Shown: positions 1-10,162, counted from the first letter of the stretch. The stretch: DNA of 64,000 nt from Pontibacter roseus DSM 17521 (GCF_000373265.1 NZ_KB890762.1:692833-756832), one strand, 5' to 3'. The notes: generated from the letters alone by a model not told the origin. A program made the numbers and translations.

Positions 1-896
1 TGGCCAACCCCTTGCTCGACATGGTGGGGCAGCTGAGTTTCCACCGTTCCATCACGCATTCCTTTTTGTTCGCCTTCGTGATGTCTCCGTTATTGGGATG
101 GATGCTCTGGCGACTCTACCGCAATGACCACGCCACCTGGCGGGACTGGACACTGCTGTTTTTCCTAGGCTTCACGACCCACGCCCTGTTGGACAGCTTT
201 ACGACGTGGGGCACACAGCTCTTCTGGCCTTTCAGCAATCACGGCGTAGCCTTTTACAACCTGTTTGTAGTGGACCCCCTGTATACCGTCCCTTTTCTGG
301 TGTGTGTGGTGGCAGCCGCTTTTTATGACAGGCGAAGCAGCACCAGACGGACACTCAACTACACGGGGCTAGCTATTAGCACTGCTTATGTGGCTTTCTC
401 ATTCGTTGCGAAAGCCTATGCCAACAGGGCTTTTGAGGAGAGTCTGCAACAGCAAGACATTCGCTATACCTCCTACATCAGCAAGCCAACGCCCATGAAC
501 ACCCTGTTCTGGGCAGTTACTGCAGAGAGTAAGGACGGTTACTATACCGGTTTCTACTCATTGCTTGATAAGGACAATGACATCAATTACGCTTTTGAGC
601 CCCGTGAGGCGCACCTGCTGGAGCCATACCTACCTCACCCCAGGTTAGAGCGCTTGCTGGAGATTACCAAAGGCTACTATGCCGTAGCAGAGGCTGAGAA
701 AGGAATCTACATCCAGGATTTGCGCTTCGGTCGGTTTGATGGCTGGCAAAAGGGAAAAGGACAGTACGTGTTCGTATACCATGTCTGGCGCGGTGATGAC
801 GGAGAGCTGCACTTCGATGAAGTCAACAACCGACCAAATGTCGACAAAGCCTATCTGCAGGCATACCTGCGCCGCATCCTAGGCGAGAAGCCATAA
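1..896 (+). CDS. YdjM/DUF457-family membrane protein (5' end cut by window)
   Basis: The reading frame is open from the first bases of the window, so the true start lies upstream and the protein is partial. The visible part begins near the motif HRSITHS, which is characteristic of the YdjM (LexA-regulated, formerly 'metal-dependent hydrolase') membrane family. The N-terminal half has about four hydrophobic segments, a conserved HALLDSFTTWGTQLFWPF stretch typical of the family, then a polar C-terminal domain of about 160 residues. The family is an integral inner-membrane protein of unknown reaction; the His/Asp residues suggest metal binding, but this is not proven. The stop codon lies inside the left arm of the following terminator. 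Confidence 0.85.
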   Translation, partial: ANPLLDMVGQLSFHRSITHSFLFAFVMSPLLGWMLWRLYRNDHATWRDWTLLFFLGFTTHALLDSFTTWGTQLFWPFSNHGVAFYNLFVVDPLYTVPFLVCVVAAAFYDRRSSTRRTLNYTGLAISTAYVAFSFVAKAYANRAFEESLQQQDIRYTSYISKPTPMNTLFWAVTAESKDGYYTGFYSLLDKDNDINYAFEPREAHLLEPYLPHPRLERLLEITKGYYAVAEAEKGIYIQDLRFGRFDGWQKGKGQYVFVYHVWRGDDGELHFDEVNNRPNVDKAYLQAYLRRILGEKP

Positions 897-931
897 CAGA
901 AAAGGCACCTGATGAAGGTGCCTTTTCTGTT
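895..931. terminator. Bidirectional intrinsic terminator
   Basis: A perfect 16-bp stem (895-910 with 916-931) closes a 5-nt loop and is followed on the plus strand by an A/T-rich tract. It lies between two convergent genes and overlaps the stop codon of the left one, so it probably ends transcription in both directions. Confidence 0.85.
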
Positions 932-952
932 AAAAAAAATGCTATCGAATTC

Positions 953-1681
953 CTATAGTGTTTCGTAGTGAGCCAGTGCTTTAACCCAACCATCTTCGGT
1001 AGTTGCGTCTATCTTCTCTTTCCCCAGGAAAGCCTGCACCTCAGCCTGCTTATCAGAGAGGGCCTTCAACAGGTTCTTCTTGTTAAGCTTCACCTTCTCC
1101 ATCTTGTTGTTGTTCACTACGTAGTAAGTGAATTCATTCACCAACTCATCATATGGTTTGTCAGCATTGTAGGCACCCTGGTAGTTCGCCTTCTTCATAA
1201 TCTTCTGCGGCATGGTGGCCAGTTGGGCTTTTTTGCCATCATGCAGCATGATGTAGAAGTTATAGGCGAATTTAGGGTCAGCCCCTTGCGCCTGGTTCAG
1301 GTGCCGAAGCGTGTATACCTTCCCGCTTGCCGCGTCCTTCATGGTGAAACTCTGGATGCGGTGGGAAGGAAGCAGCTTTTCAGCGCCTACTGTCTCACGG
1401 TACAGCAACTCGTTGGCGTACACGTTATACAGAATCTCCACATCCTGGTATACCGCATTGTCTGCCATCGTGATAGTCGACTTCGTCCAGCTATCCATGA
1501 AGTAAGGGGAGCCTTTCACGCCTTCGTACCGGGAGTCGAAGGTCATGATAGTACTGTTGGCATTATTGGCGCCCTGGTTAGCCAGGTTCAGTTCAGCTGT
1601 GTTGCCCTGAAGCGCCCTGCTCTGAGCAAAGGACACATGCGCCGCCACAGTCAGTGAGGCAAAGAGTAGTAGTTTCTTCAT
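953..1681 (-). CDS. Exported protein of unknown function
   Basis: This 242-residue protein starts at the ATG at 1681 (MKKLLLF...), which gives a clean signal peptide ending in SFAQ near residue 20; an in-frame TTG six bases upstream is less likely. I do not recognise a named domain. The mature part has mixed alpha/beta character with many Tyr/Asn residues and a lysine-rich C-terminal third, and is probably periplasmic or outer-membrane associated. It is transcribed away from the SDR gene at 1822 and ends at the shared terminator at 895-931. Confidence 0.75.
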   Translation of the reverse strand: MKKLLLFASLTVAAHVSFAQSRALQGNTAELNLANQGANNANSTIMTFDSRYEGVKGSPYFMDSWTKSTITMADNAVYQDVEILYNVYANELLYRETVGAEKLLPSHRIQSFTMKDAASGKVYTLRHLNQAQGADPKFAYNFYIMLHDGKKAQLATMPQKIMKKANYQGAYNADKPYDELVNEFTYYVVNNNKMEKVKLNKKNLLKALSDKQAEVQAFLGKEKIDATTEDGWVKALAHYETL

Positions 1682-1821
1682 TTGCAATCGATAGATGAGG
1701 TTAAAAATAATTCAAGGTCTGCCGATGTTGTAGAGATAAAAAGACCAAGTTTACATTAGAGTTATTAAATTAGTGAAAAACTATATTGAATCACAACTTT
1801 CAGCACGGAAAAGATAAAAAA

Positions 1822-2604
1822 TTGGATAAGGAAACATTTCAGAACCGTTGGCTCCTGACAGGCAAGAAAGCGGTTGTAACCGGTGGATCGAAAGGGATAG
1901 GGGCCGCCATTGTGGAAGAGTTCATACATTTGGGCGCAGAGGTGCTGGCCGTGGCCAGGAAGCAAGAGGACCTGCAAACCCTACAGGAGCAGTTTCCGGA
2001 GCGGCTGCATACTTTGGCCGCCGATGTCAGCACGCCAGAGGGACGCAACAACCTGGTTGAGAAGGTGGAAGCTACCTGGGGCGCATTGGACATCTTGGTG
2101 AATAACGTCGGCACTAACGTACGAAAACCGACCACTGCCTATACTTCCGAGGAATACGATTTTGTGATGGCCACTAACCTGCGCTCCGCATTTGAGTTGA
2201 GCCGTCGCCTACAACCTCTGTTACAGCACTCCGACCAAGGTAACATCATACAGGTGACTTCCGTCGCTGGGCTGACGCACGTGCGCACCGGAGCCATCTA
2301 CGGCATGACCAAAGCCGCACTCGTGCAGCTCACCAAAAACCTGGCAGCGGAATGGGCAGGAGAGGGTATACGCGTCAATGCGGTAGCCCCCTGGTACATC
2401 AGTACGCCTCTGGCGCAGACAGTGCTTCAAAATGAGGCGTACTACAACGAAGTGATCAGCAGAACCCCTATGCGCTCAGTAGGCAAACCGGAGGATGTGG
2501 CCGCAGCGGTAGCCTTCCTTTGCATGCCGGCGGCCGCCTATATCACAGGGCAGACGCTGGCAGTAGACGGTGGCTTTACCATCAACGGCTTCCATCCCGC
2601 TTAA
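1822..2604 (+). CDS. Short-chain dehydrogenase/reductase, tropinone-reductase-like
   Basis: A classical SDR of about 260 residues. From the chosen TTG start at 1822 the cofactor motif TGGSKGIG is at residues 20-27, NNVG at about 95-98, and the catalytic Ser147, Tyr160 and Lys164 (YGMTK) are all present. The N-terminal segment [17 protein letters not shown] resembles the plant tropinone reductase and gluconate 5-dehydrogenase branch. No ATG exists in the N-terminal part; TTG codons at 1786 and 1822 are the options, and 1822 gives the family's usual length. The substrate cannot be read from sequence. It stands alone between divergent and unrelated genes. Confidence 0.88.
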   Translation: MDKETFQNRWLLTGKKAVVTGGSKGIGAAIVEEFIHLGAEVLAVARKQEDLQTLQEQFPERLHTLAADVSTPEGRNNLVEKVEATWGALDILVNNVGTNVRKPTTAYTSEEYDFVMATNLRSAFELSRRLQPLLQHSDQGNIIQVTSVAGLTHVRTGAIYGMTKAALVQLTKNLAAEWAGEGIRVNAVAPWYISTPLAQTVLQNEAYYNEVISRTPMRSVGKPEDVAAAVAFLCMPAAAYITGQTLAVDGGFTINGFHPA

Positions 2605-2673
2605 GCTATACCTGAGGGGTTTAAAAGGGGGGAAACTATGGCGTAAAAGCTGGTTTTGTAAAGCAAAATTTCG

Positions 2674-2681
2674 TACTTTTG
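2674..2681 (+). promoter_or_regulatory. Candidate Bacteroidota -7 promoter box
   Basis: TACTTTTG matches the Bacteroidota -7 consensus TAnnTTTG. A TTTTG at 2654-2658 could be the -33 element, but the 15-nt spacing is short. It would drive the small lipoprotein gene starting 60 bp downstream. Confidence 0.45.
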
Positions 2682-2740
2682 TATGATACGGATGTAAGAG
2701 CAACACCCATATTTTCGGTGCTCTTTCTAACCCAAACCAC

Positions 2741-2986
2741 ATGGCAACTACCCGACTGCTTTTACTTCTCAGCACTGCTCTGCTGTTATTTTCTATCTCT
2801 TCCTGTAGGCCCCTTTGCCCTATATCTGCTTGCCAAGTGCGCATGGTGCACAGCCACGGCGGCGAAGAGCAATTCAGAGGCATGCCCCTGCACAAGAAGC
2901 AGAACCCTAAAATAGGGGAGAGCCTCCCGAAACAGACGGGGGAGGTGCACAAGCGGAACAACGACAAGAGCAGAAACAAGAACTAG
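2741..2986 (+). CDS. Small lipoprotein, conserved type
   Basis: This 81-residue product has a leucine-rich signal peptide and a lipobox (LFSISSC, Cys22), so it should be a lipoprotein. The mature peptide is short, basic and polar, with the stretch VRMVHSHGGEEQFRGMPLHK followed by KQNPKIGE. Small proteins with this kind of His/Gly/Lys signature occur in Hymenobacteraceae as far as I recall, but no function is known to me. It lies just upstream of gyrA in the same direction and has its own candidate promoter. Confidence 0.7.
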   Translation: MATTRLLLLLSTALLLFSISSCRPLCPISACQVRMVHSHGGEEQFRGMPLHKKQNPKIGESLPKQTGEVHKRNNDKSRNKN

Positions 2987-3044
2987 CATAAACGGCTGAC
3001 AGCCTGATTGTATAACCACACTAACTATTATTTAGACCTTGAAC

Positions 3045-5585
3045 ATGAACGAAGGCGAACGAATAATACCGATTAACATTGAAGACGAGATGCGTGGTGC
3101 ATACATCGACTATTCAATGTCTGTCATCATTTCCAGAGCCTTACCCGATGTAAGAGACGGCCTGAAGCCGGTGCACCGACGTGTGCTGTACGGTATGTCC
3201 GAACTGGGGGTATCCTATAACAAAGCCTATAAGAAGTCTGCTAGAATCGTGGGAGAGGTGCTGGGTAAGTACCACCCACACGGTGACTCTTCCGTGTATG
3301 AGACCATGGTGCGTATGGCGCAGGAATGGTCTTTGCGCTACCCGTTGGTAGACGGTCAGGGAAACTACGGCTCCATCGACGGTGACTCACCGGCTGCCAT
3401 GCGTTATACCGAGGCGCGCCTCAAGCGCATAGCCGACGAACTGCTGGCCGACTTAGAGAAGAACACCGTGGACTTTGTGCCCAACTTTGACGACTCATTA
3501 AAGGAGCCGTCTGTGATGCCTGCCAAATTCCCGAACCTGCTGGTGAACGGAACTTCTGGCATCGCGGTGGGTATGGCCACCAACATGGCGCCGCATAACC
3601 TCACAGAGGTCATCAACGGCACCATCGCCTACATCGATAACAAAGAGATAACCGTAGCCGAACTGATGCACTACATCACGGCTCCTGACTTCCCGACGGG
3701 AGGCATCATCTACGGCTACGATGGCGTGAAATCTGCTTTCGAAACGGGCCGAGGCCGCGTGCTGATGCGCGGACGAGCCATCTTCGAGACCACCTCCACC
3801 GGCAAAGAGCAAATTATCGTGACGGAGATTCCGTACATGGTCAACAAGTCGTCACTCATCGAGAAGACCGCTGCGCTCATCAACGAAAAGAAAATTGAAG
3901 GTATATCGGATTTGCGCGACGAATCCGACCGGGACGGTCTGCGCATTGTATACGACCTAAAGCGCGATGCTATACCTAACGTAGTGCTGAACAACCTCTA
4001 CAAGTATACGCAGCTGCAGTCTTCGTTTGGCGTGAACAACGTGGCACTGGTGAAAGGCCGCCCGATGACGCTGAACCTGAAAGAGCTCATCCACTACTTT
4101 GTAGAGCACCGCCATGAGGTGGTTATCCGCAGAACACAGTATGAACTGGACGAAGCCAGGAAGCGCGCTCACATCCTGGAAGGCCTGCTGATTGCGCTCG
4201 ACAACCTGGACGAAGTCATCAATCTGATTCGTTCGTCGCGTGACCCGGAGATTGCCCGCAACGGCTTGATGGAGCGTTTCGCCCTGTCAGAGATTCAGGC
4301 ACGTGCCATCCTGGACATGCGTCTGCAACGCCTCACCGGCCTGGAGCGCGATAAGATTCAGGCGGAGTACCAGGAAATCATGAAGCTGATTGATTACCTG
4401 ACATCTGTCCTGAACGATGAAGGCCTGCGCATGCAGATTATCAAAGACGAACTCACCGAGATAAGGGAGCGGTACGGCGACGCCAGACGCACCAGCATCG
4501 AGGCCTCAACCGGCGACATTTCCTACGAGGACATGATTCCGGAAGAGAACATGGTTATCACTATTTCGCACGAAGGATACATCAAGCGCACTTCCCTGAG
4601 CGAGTACCGCAGCCAGAGCCGCGGGGGCATAGGCTCCAGAGGAGTGGCTGCCTCCAAGGAAAGCGACTTTACGGAGCACGTATTCATCGCCAGCACACAC
4701 CACCACATGCTGTTCTTCACAGAATTTGGCCGCGTGTTCTGGATGAAGGTGTACGAAATTCCAGAAGGAGGGAAGACGACCAAAGGACGCGCCATCCAGA
4801 ACCTCATCAACATCGAAAAAGAGGACAAAGTACGCGCTGTGATAAATGTGCGTGACCTGAAAAACCAGGATTTCGTTCTAAACCACAATCTCGTGTTTTG
4901 TACTGAGCAAGGCACTATCAAAAAGACAGTGTTGGAAGCCTATTCCCGTCCTAGAACGAACGGTATAAACGCCATCACTATCAACGAGGGCGACAGATTG
5001 CTGGATGTGCAGCTGACTACAGGCAACAGCGAAATCATCATAGCGCTGGAGTCGGGCAGGGCCATCCGCTTCAACGAAAGCCAGGTGAGACCGATGGGCA
5101 GAAACGCCGCCGGTGTACGGGGCGTGACGCTGGCAGGAGCAGAGGATAAGGTAGTTGGTATGGTTTGTGTAGAGAACGAGAACACCGAGTTGCTGGTGGT
5201 ATCAGAAAACGGTTTCGGAAAACGCTCATTGCTTGACGAATACCGTATAACGAACCGCGGTGGTAAAGGTGTGAAAACACTGAATGTAACAGAGAAAACA
5301 GGTAAACTGGTAGCCATAAAAGGAGTAATCGATACAGATGACCTCATGATTATCAACCGCTCGGGCATCACCATCCGGCTTCGCGTAGCCGACATCCGAG
5401 TGATTGGACGCGCTACGCAGGGAGTTCGCTTGATTAAGATTACGGAAGGGGACCAGATTTCCTCTGTTGCTAAGATTGAGATGGAGAACGAGGAAGAAGT
5501 GGTATTGATGGAGTCTGAACTGCAACCGGAAGACTCGCTGCAACCTGACACCATGACGGACCCTGAGGCGCCCGAAGAAGCCTAA
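3045..5585 (+). CDS. gyrA: DNA gyrase subunit A
   Basis: An 846-residue GyrA: the breakage-reunion subunit that, with GyrB, introduces negative supercoils. The winged-helix/tower core is followed by the beta-pinwheel C-terminal domain. The catalytic tyrosine is Tyr121 in [10 protein letters not shown]. In the quinolone-resistance region ([15 protein letters not shown]) the position equivalent to E. coli Ser83 is Ser82 and that of Asp87 is Glu86, so there is no obvious resistance substitution. The GyrA-box equivalent NRGGKGV lies near residue 740, and the tail is acidic. The ATG at 3045 is preferred over a TTG six bases upstream. The gene is noticeably poor in the AGGTATR motif that is dense elsewhere. 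Confidence 0.97.
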   Translation: MNEGERIIPINIEDEMRGAYIDYSMSVIISRALPDVRDGLKPVHRRVLYGMSELGVSYNKAYKKSARIVGEVLGKYHPHGDSSVYETMVRMAQEWSLRYPLVDGQGNYGSIDGDSPAAMRYTEARLKRIADELLADLEKNTVDFVPNFDDSLKEPSVMPAKFPNLLVNGTSGIAVGMATNMAPHNLTEVINGTIAYIDNKEITVAELMHYITAPDFPTGGIIYGYDGVKSAFETGRGRVLMRGRAIFETTSTGKEQIIVTEIPYMVNKSSLIEKTAALINEKKIEGISDLRDESDRDGLRIVYDLKRDAIPNVVLNNLYKYTQLQSSFGVNNVALVKGRPMTLNLKELIHYFVEHRHEVVIRRTQYELDEARKRAHILEGLLIALDNLDEVINLIRSSRDPEIARNGLMERFALSEIQARAILDMRLQRLTGLERDKIQAEYQEIMKLIDYLTSVLNDEGLRMQIIKDELTEIRERYGDARRTSIEASTGDISYEDMIPEENMVITISHEGYIKRTSLSEYRSQSRGGIGSRGVAASKESDFTEHVFIASTHHHMLFFTEFGRVFWMKVYEIPEGGKTTKGRAIQNLINIEKEDKVRAVINVRDLKNQDFVLNHNLVFCTEQGTIKKTVLEAYSRPRTNGINAITINEGDRLLDVQLTTGNSEIIIALESGRAIRFNESQVRPMGRNAAGVRGVTLAGAEDKVVGMVCVENENTELLVVSENGFGKRSLLDEYRITNRGGKGVKTLNVTEKTGKLVAIKGVIDTDDLMIINRSGITIRLRVADIRVIGRATQGVRLIKITEGDQISSVAKIEMENEEEVVLMESELQPEDSLQPDTMTDPEAPEEA

Positions 5586-5654
5586 CCGTAGAGAAACTGG
5601 AATTTTATTTCATTAATTTAACGTTTAACAAACACAAACCAATTTCTGAAAAGT

Positions 5655-6788
5655 ATGAAGAAAATACTTATGACAGCCTTGGCAGCCGCTAGCATACAGG
5701 TTGCTGTTGCGCAGAACTCAGCAGTTAACAGTGCTGTTCTAAACCACAAGAATGGGGTTTTAGACAAGGCGCAGGCTGACATCAACAAGGCCATAGAGCA
5801 CCCAAAGACCAAGGACAAAGCGAAGACTTGGTTCTACCGTGGCGTCATCAACCAGGACATGTTGGGACACCCTATCTATGGCAAAAACGCTACAGCGCAG
5901 ACGCCTGAAGTGGTAGTGGAGTCTTTCAATAAGACATTGGAACTGGACGGCAAAGACGGACAGTTTGGCAAGCAGGTGCCGGAGCGCATGCAGATGCTGT
6001 ACGGCCAGGTGCTGAACCAGGCGGTGGAGTACCACAACAGCCAGGACTGGGATAACGCCATAGCTAAGTATGACCTAGCTTCTAAGGTAAACCCAACCGA
6101 TACGACTGCCATACTGTATGCAGCCTATGCGTCCACAGCCAAGCAGGACTACAACGGCGCTATCAAATATTATGATAAGTTGCTAGGTATAGGCCACACG
6201 ACAGAAGACGTATACAAAGCGAAGGTACAACTGCAGCAGGCAGCAGAGTCCAAAGACGAGGACATTATGGCTACCTTGTCAGCTGGCTTGAAGGAGCATC
6301 CGAATAGCGTATACCTGATGCAGGAGGAGCTGAAGTACTACCTGAAGAACAACCGTGCCGATGAGGCCATGGCTAAACTTGACAAGGCGATTGAAGCTGA
6401 CCCTAAGAACGCCAGCCTATATGCTGTACGAGGCAACCTGCAGGAGCGCAAAGGCAACATCGAAGCAGCCTACAAGAACTACAAGATGGCAATCGAGGCT
6501 GACCCGAACAACTTTGACGGTTACTTTAACTTAGGTGTATTGGAATATAACAAAGGCAGCGAGTTCAACAACAAAGCAGCTAAAATGGACTATGCCACTT
6601 ATAAGAAGCAAGGCGCTGGTCTAGAGGCTCAGGCCAAGAAGCACTACGAGGCATCTTTGCCTTACTTTGAGAAAGCACTCCAAATCCAGCCGGAAGACCA
6701 GGCGACATTGGCTAACCTGCAGCGCGTGTACACACGACTGAAGCGAACTGCTGATGCAGAGCGAGTAGGTAAGAAGCTGAAGAACTAA
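5655..6788 (+). CDS. Exported tetratricopeptide-repeat protein
   Basis: A 377-residue protein with a signal peptide cleaved near IQVAVAQ (residues 14-20). The rest is a series of TPR units, clearest at residues about 125-200 and 230-300 (for example AYKNYKMAIEADPNNFDGYFNLGVLEYN) and again near the C-terminus (ALQIQPEDQATLANLQRVY). TPR arrays are protein-binding scaffolds, and the location should be periplasm or outer membrane. It follows gyrA by 69 bp but ends with its own strong terminator; cotranscription with gyrA is possible but unproven. Confidence 0.88.
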   Translation: MKKILMTALAAASIQVAVAQNSAVNSAVLNHKNGVLDKAQADINKAIEHPKTKDKAKTWFYRGVINQDMLGHPIYGKNATAQTPEVVVESFNKTLELDGKDGQFGKQVPERMQMLYGQVLNQAVEYHNSQDWDNAIAKYDLASKVNPTDTTAILYAAYASTAKQDYNGAIKYYDKLLGIGHTTEDVYKAKVQLQQAAESKDEDIMATLSAGLKEHPNSVYLMQEELKYYLKNNRADEAMAKLDKAIEADPKNASLYAVRGNLQERKGNIEAAYKNYKMAIEADPNNFDGYFNLGVLEYNKGSEFNNKAAKMDYATYKKQGAGLEAQAKKHYEASLPYFEKALQIQPEDQATLANLQRVYTRLKRTADAERVGKKLKN

Positions 6789-6809
6789 TCACAGTAGGAT
6801 ATCATCTTT

Positions 6810-6848
6810 AATAAGAAAGGGAGGTTTACTGAGCCTCCCTTTCTTATT
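6810..6848 (+). terminator. Intrinsic terminator after the TPR gene
   Basis: A perfect 15-bp stem (6810-6824 with 6834-6848) has a 9-nt loop. The stem itself ends in T-rich sequence (CTTTCTTATT). It sits 21 bp after the TPR stop codon. Confidence 0.85.
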
Positions 6849-7013
6849 GTCACAAACATTATTTAACATAATATAAATTATAAGACTGATTATATACGAG
6901 GATAATCCTCTATAATAAGTGTCACTAATAATATACTTTATGTTAAACAGCATTGTCTCTTAGAATTGACCCTATAGAGAAACAAAACCCATTATATATA
7001 GTTGCACCAAATA

Positions 7014-7049
7014 AACAAGGAGCCGATAATTCAATACCGGCTCCTTGTT
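7014..7049 (-). terminator. Stem-loop terminator of the holin-like gene
   Basis: A 12-bp perfect stem (7014-7025 with 7038-7049) encloses a 12-nt loop, 26 bp beyond the stop of the minus-strand gene at 7075. The AT-rich 165 bp between this hairpin and the previous terminator holds no gene or motif that I recognise. Confidence 0.65.
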
Positions 7050-7074
7050 CTATTCAAATACAATTTTTTAGTGC

Positions 7075-7518
7075 TTATTGCAGCACCACTGCTGTGTTTT
7101 CGCTAAGCTCTTCCTGCTTGGCAAATAGCTGCTCCGTTTTCGGTTCACTTTCTAGATAGCCGTATTCTGCCTCATCGGCTCCGCCACGAGCATAACTCAA
7201 CAGCGCCAGCGCGACACCTGTCGCCAAGGCAATTACCAGTGCTGGCCACCAGCCATCCACTTTGAAATTACGCACGAGTTTGTCTACCAGCTTTATCATG
7301 AGCGTGGTCACAATTAAGCCTATGATGGCCTCTAGCAGGAAAAAAGATACAAGATTAAGGATTCCGCGCAGAATCCAGCCTATGGTGGCATTGAGCAAAC
7401 CAATCAAAAAAGCTACCCACAATGCTGTTAGGAAACTCTTGACGTGCACCTGTGGCAGCAGGTATGACAGTAACAAGATGACGCCGGCGCTCACCAGCAG
7501 ATTGAGTATAAAGTCCAT
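7075..7518 (-). CDS. Phage-holin-superfamily-IV-like membrane protein
   Basis: A 147-residue integral membrane protein with four hydrophobic helices in its first 110 residues and a charged acidic tail. The pattern (LLPQVHVKSFLTALWVAFLIGLLNATIGWIL) matches the '4-TMS mycobacterial phage holin' family (Pfam PF04020), which is widespread in bacterial chromosomes and usually unrelated to phage lysis. No endolysin or phage gene is nearby, so a housekeeping membrane role is more likely. The acidic C-terminus is longer than in typical members. Confidence 0.82.
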   Translation of the reverse strand: MDFILNLLVSAGVILLLSYLLPQVHVKSFLTALWVAFLIGLLNATIGWILRGILNLVSFFLLEAIIGLIVTTLMIKLVDKLVRNFKVDGWWPALVIALATGVALALLSYARGGADEAEYGYLESEPKTEQLFAKQEELSENTAVVLQ

Positions 7519-7647
7519 AGTTCGTAGTGTTTTATATAGGTTTCAAGTATATTTCACCTACATACGAGCCATAGTTGCTTTTTGATAATTAAATTGAATT
7601 CTTTAACCATCCCCGACAATTTTGCACGGGCATCGGGCCTTTAGGAA

Positions 7648-8337
7648 TTACCGTTTCTGGGCGCTTTCTCGGTAACTCTTCTTCAGCTTATCTCGATAAG
7701 CATCCTCAAATTTGATGACCTTCGGGCGGGCCACTGCAACCACATACGGGTCGTCAGGGTTGCGGCTATAGTAGTCTTGGTGGTACTCCTCAGCTACCCA
7801 GAATTTGGATGCAGGCTGAAGTTGCGTCACAATCCGGCTCCGGTACGTTCCCGCTTCCTCCAATGACTGCATGTACTTTTCGACTTGCTGTTTCTGCTTT
7901 TCGTCGTGGTAATAGATAGCAGAACGGTACTGTTTTCCTACATCAGGCCCCTGCCGGTTCAATGTGGTGGGGTCGTGGGTAGCGAAGAACACCTCTAGCA
8001 ATTCCTGATATGAGATAATCTCTGGGTTGTAGAATACTTGCACAGCTTCGGCATGCTCCGTCAGGCCATTACTCACAAGTTGGTAAGTCGGTTGCTCCTC
8101 CCTCCCACCTGTGTAGCCCGAAATGACCATGTCAACTCCATGCAAACGCTCAAAGTAAGCCTCGGTGCACCAGAAACAACCGCCAGCAAAAGTGGCTTTC
8201 TGTAGTGAGGTCGTGTCTACGCTATCGCCGTAAGAAAGGGAATTGGCCTCCAGTTGGGTCTGCTCCGAAGCAGATTCCGTGCAAGACCACAAAAGCAGAA
8301 AAGTAGCGAAAAGATAAAAAGTAAGTGTATTCTTCAT
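7648..8337 (-). CDS. msrA: Exported peptide-methionine (S)-S-oxide reductase, lipoprotein
   Basis: MsrA reduces methionine-S-sulfoxide in oxidised proteins. The active-site motif GGCFWC places the catalytic Cys at residue 54, followed by the family signatures GYTGG, EAVQVFYNP, FFATHDPTTLNRQGPDVGKQYRS and FWVAEEYHQDYY. Here the enzyme carries a signal peptide with a lipobox (LLLWSC, Cys19), so it should act outside the cytoplasm on oxidised envelope proteins rather than in the usual cytoplasmic location. It is monocistronic as far as visible and has no msrB neighbour. Confidence 0.95.
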   Translation of the reverse strand: MKNTLTFYLFATFLLLWSCTESASEQTQLEANSLSYGDSVDTTSLQKATFAGGCFWCTEAYFERLHGVDMVISGYTGGREEQPTYQLVSNGLTEHAEAVQVFYNPEIISYQELLEVFFATHDPTTLNRQGPDVGKQYRSAIYYHDEKQKQQVEKYMQSLEEAGTYRSRIVTQLQPASKFWVAEEYHQDYYSRNPDDPYVVAVARPKVIKFEDAYRDKLKKSYRESAQKR

Positions 8338-8480
8338 GAAGTTGAAATGCCTATACTTAGGCTACGGTAAATATGAGGAAACGGTATGACTGTATCTCAA
8401 AAAAGATGCTGCTATACCTTGCTATTCCCGGCGAAGTAGCCAAAACCATACCGAAAGAGAAGAGAAACCTACGTTTGACC

Positions 8481-9518
8481 TTACACACCATGTTTTTTAT
8501 CCGCGATAACCTTGTCGAAATCCCACTCCACCAGGTGCTTGAACGGCTTGCGACGTGCTTCGCAATGTAAGTTGGGGCAAACGGAGCAGGATGTATCTAC
8601 GCAGGGGTCCGTATGAATGAATAGCTCGATATCGGGGTCAATCTTCTGTTTGATTAGCTTGCCCACCTCTTCCACCTCCTCGTGTGCCTGGAGCACCGTC
8701 AAGTACCATGGCACGGTCAAGTGGCAGTCTATGTGCAAGGTGGTACCATACTTGATGACGCGCAGGTTGTGGATGTCAATCCAATTTTCGCGGCGGTTCT
8801 CGTTGAGCACCCGCACGATGCGCCGGAGCAACTCATAGTCAGCTTCGTCCATGATACCCGCCAGAGATGCCCTGAGGATGCGGTAACCGGTATAGCAGAT
8901 AAAGGCGCCGAAGATGATAGCCACCAGGCTGTCCAGCCATACCTGGCCGGTAAAGTAAATCAGGACGAGGCCCACGATGATACCAGCTGTGGAGTACGCG
9001 TCTGTTTTGAGATGCTTCCCTCCTGCCACCAATACCAGGGAATTGCTCTGGTTGCCCCGGCGCTCAGTCAAGTGGCCTACCACGAAATTGATGATACCGG
9101 CAGCTGCGGTAAGAAATATACCTACGTCGAGGCGGGAAAGCTCTTGAGGGGCGAAGAGATTGTAAGCCGATTTGAGGATGATGGCTCCGCCGGCTACCAC
9201 GATGAGAGAACCTTCGAGCGTAGCCGCCACGAATTCAATCTTGCCATGGCCATACGGGTGGTTTAAGTCTTTGGGTCTAGCCGAAACCACCAGACTGTAA
9301 AGCGACACAGTGCCCGCCACCACATTGATGATGGATTCCAGGGCATCGGTCAGGATGGCGTTGGAGTTGGTGAGGTAGTAGGCGATGAATTTGCCGAGCA
9401 TCAACAGCACGCCTACCAGCACCACCAGGAGCTGTAGCCGCACGTTCTCACTTTGTCGCAGCAGCATTTTTCTCATTTGTTTCTCCTCTCCTGCTTCACC
9501 GGCTGCTTGCATAAGCAT
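8481..9518 (-). CDS. Cation diffusion facilitator (Zn/Fe/Co efflux)
   Basis: A 345-residue CDF transporter with six predicted membrane helices and a cytoplasmic C-terminal domain. Membrane site residues are in NAILTDALESI (helix 2) and GGKHLKTDAYST (helix 5, HxxxD type), and the loop motif HPYGHGKIEF is typical. These proteins expel divalent metal ions in exchange for protons. The C-terminal end carries an extra cysteine cluster (C-x5-C-x2-C-x4-C around residues 310-325) after the usual domain, possibly a metal sensor. The start may be the ATG at 9518 or an internal ATG in front of RKMLLRQ. Confidence 0.9.
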   Translation of the reverse strand: MLMQAAGEAGEEKQMRKMLLRQSENVRLQLLVVLVGVLLMLGKFIAYYLTNSNAILTDALESIINVVAGTVSLYSLVVSARPKDLNHPYGHGKIEFVAATLEGSLIVVAGGAIILKSAYNLFAPQELSRLDVGIFLTAAAGIINFVVGHLTERRGNQSNSLVLVAGGKHLKTDAYSTAGIIVGLVLIYFTGQVWLDSLVAIIFGAFICYTGYRILRASLAGIMDEADYELLRRIVRVLNENRRENWIDIHNLRVIKYGTTLHIDCHLTVPWYLTVLQAHEEVEEVGKLIKQKIDPDIELFIHTDPCVDTSCSVCPNLHCEARRKPFKHLVEWDFDKVIADKKHGV

Positions 9519-9726
9519 GTGTCCGGGAACAGGAGTTGTGCTCCTATAGCAGGCAATATACGGCTTTTCATGAGAGGTTAAGCACCGGAAAAGCAGTATA
9601 AGCCTGTTAGTTCATAGGTATAGACAGCAGGTATGGTGGTTTGGTTTCCGGTAGGCAAAAAGATTAGAAAGCTGTATGGGTAACACACAGGCAGATAACT
9701 GTACCTATAGAAAGAGAGGTATAGCG

Positions 9727-10002
9727 TTAGTAGAGTGTATCGGTCAAATCCAACCAGTTCGGGTTCATAGACTCCACCAGGCGCGACGTCTCCTCCGGGC
9801 TGCAGGCTTTGATGTGCCGCTCGCGGACGAGCGCTACCTCCCGCAGGTCGTAGTGCTCGTAGTAGACCAGCTTATGCCCTGTAGCAGGCTTGTCGCTCGC
9901 CTGCACATATTCCTGCAGGTCATCCGATACGCCAATGTTGAGTTCAGACTTCGGCTGATTGCCAAAGATGTACACGAAGAAATGCCCTTGCTGTGCTTGC
10001 AT
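9727..10002 (-). CDS. GIY-YIG-superfamily protein, probably catalytically degenerate
   Basis: A 91-residue protein with the fold signature of YhbQ/UPF0213-type GIY-YIG domains: FFVYIFGN at the start, LNIGVSDDL where YIG...GVTxDL is expected, VYYEHYDL..VALVRERHIK in the middle and the terminal MNPNWLDLT. The second signature Tyr is Asn (NIG), and the arginine that normally follows GVTxDLxxR is absent (DLQEYV). These changes suggest loss of nuclease activity, though nucleic-acid binding may remain. The gene is isolated and flanked by AGGTATR-rich intergenic sequence. Confidence 0.75.
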   Translation of the reverse strand: MQAQQGHFFVYIFGNQPKSELNIGVSDDLQEYVQASDKPATGHKLVYYEHYDLREVALVRERHIKACSPEETSRLVESMNPNWLDLTDTLY

Positions 10003-10162
10003 GATACGTAGCGTTTAGGACTTTTTATACGCAGCAGCAGCTACCTCGTTCAGGTATAGCAGCAATAATAAAAAAATGAAATACGATTGGTGTTATGGAT
10101 GTTGCATTAAAACATAAACCAGATTGATTTATCCCTTTCCAGAGTATAGGTATGGCAGAGAA

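Noticed and set aside
968..1657. A 229-codon plus-strand frame opposite the exported protein gene at 953-1681
   Set aside because: The minus-strand frame has a clear signal peptide and the shared terminator; the plus-strand translation looks like a mirror of it.
1786..1821. An N-terminal extension of the SDR protein starting at TTG 1786
   Set aside because: The extra residues are Lys/His-rich and outside the family's usual start; TTG 1822 gives the standard length.
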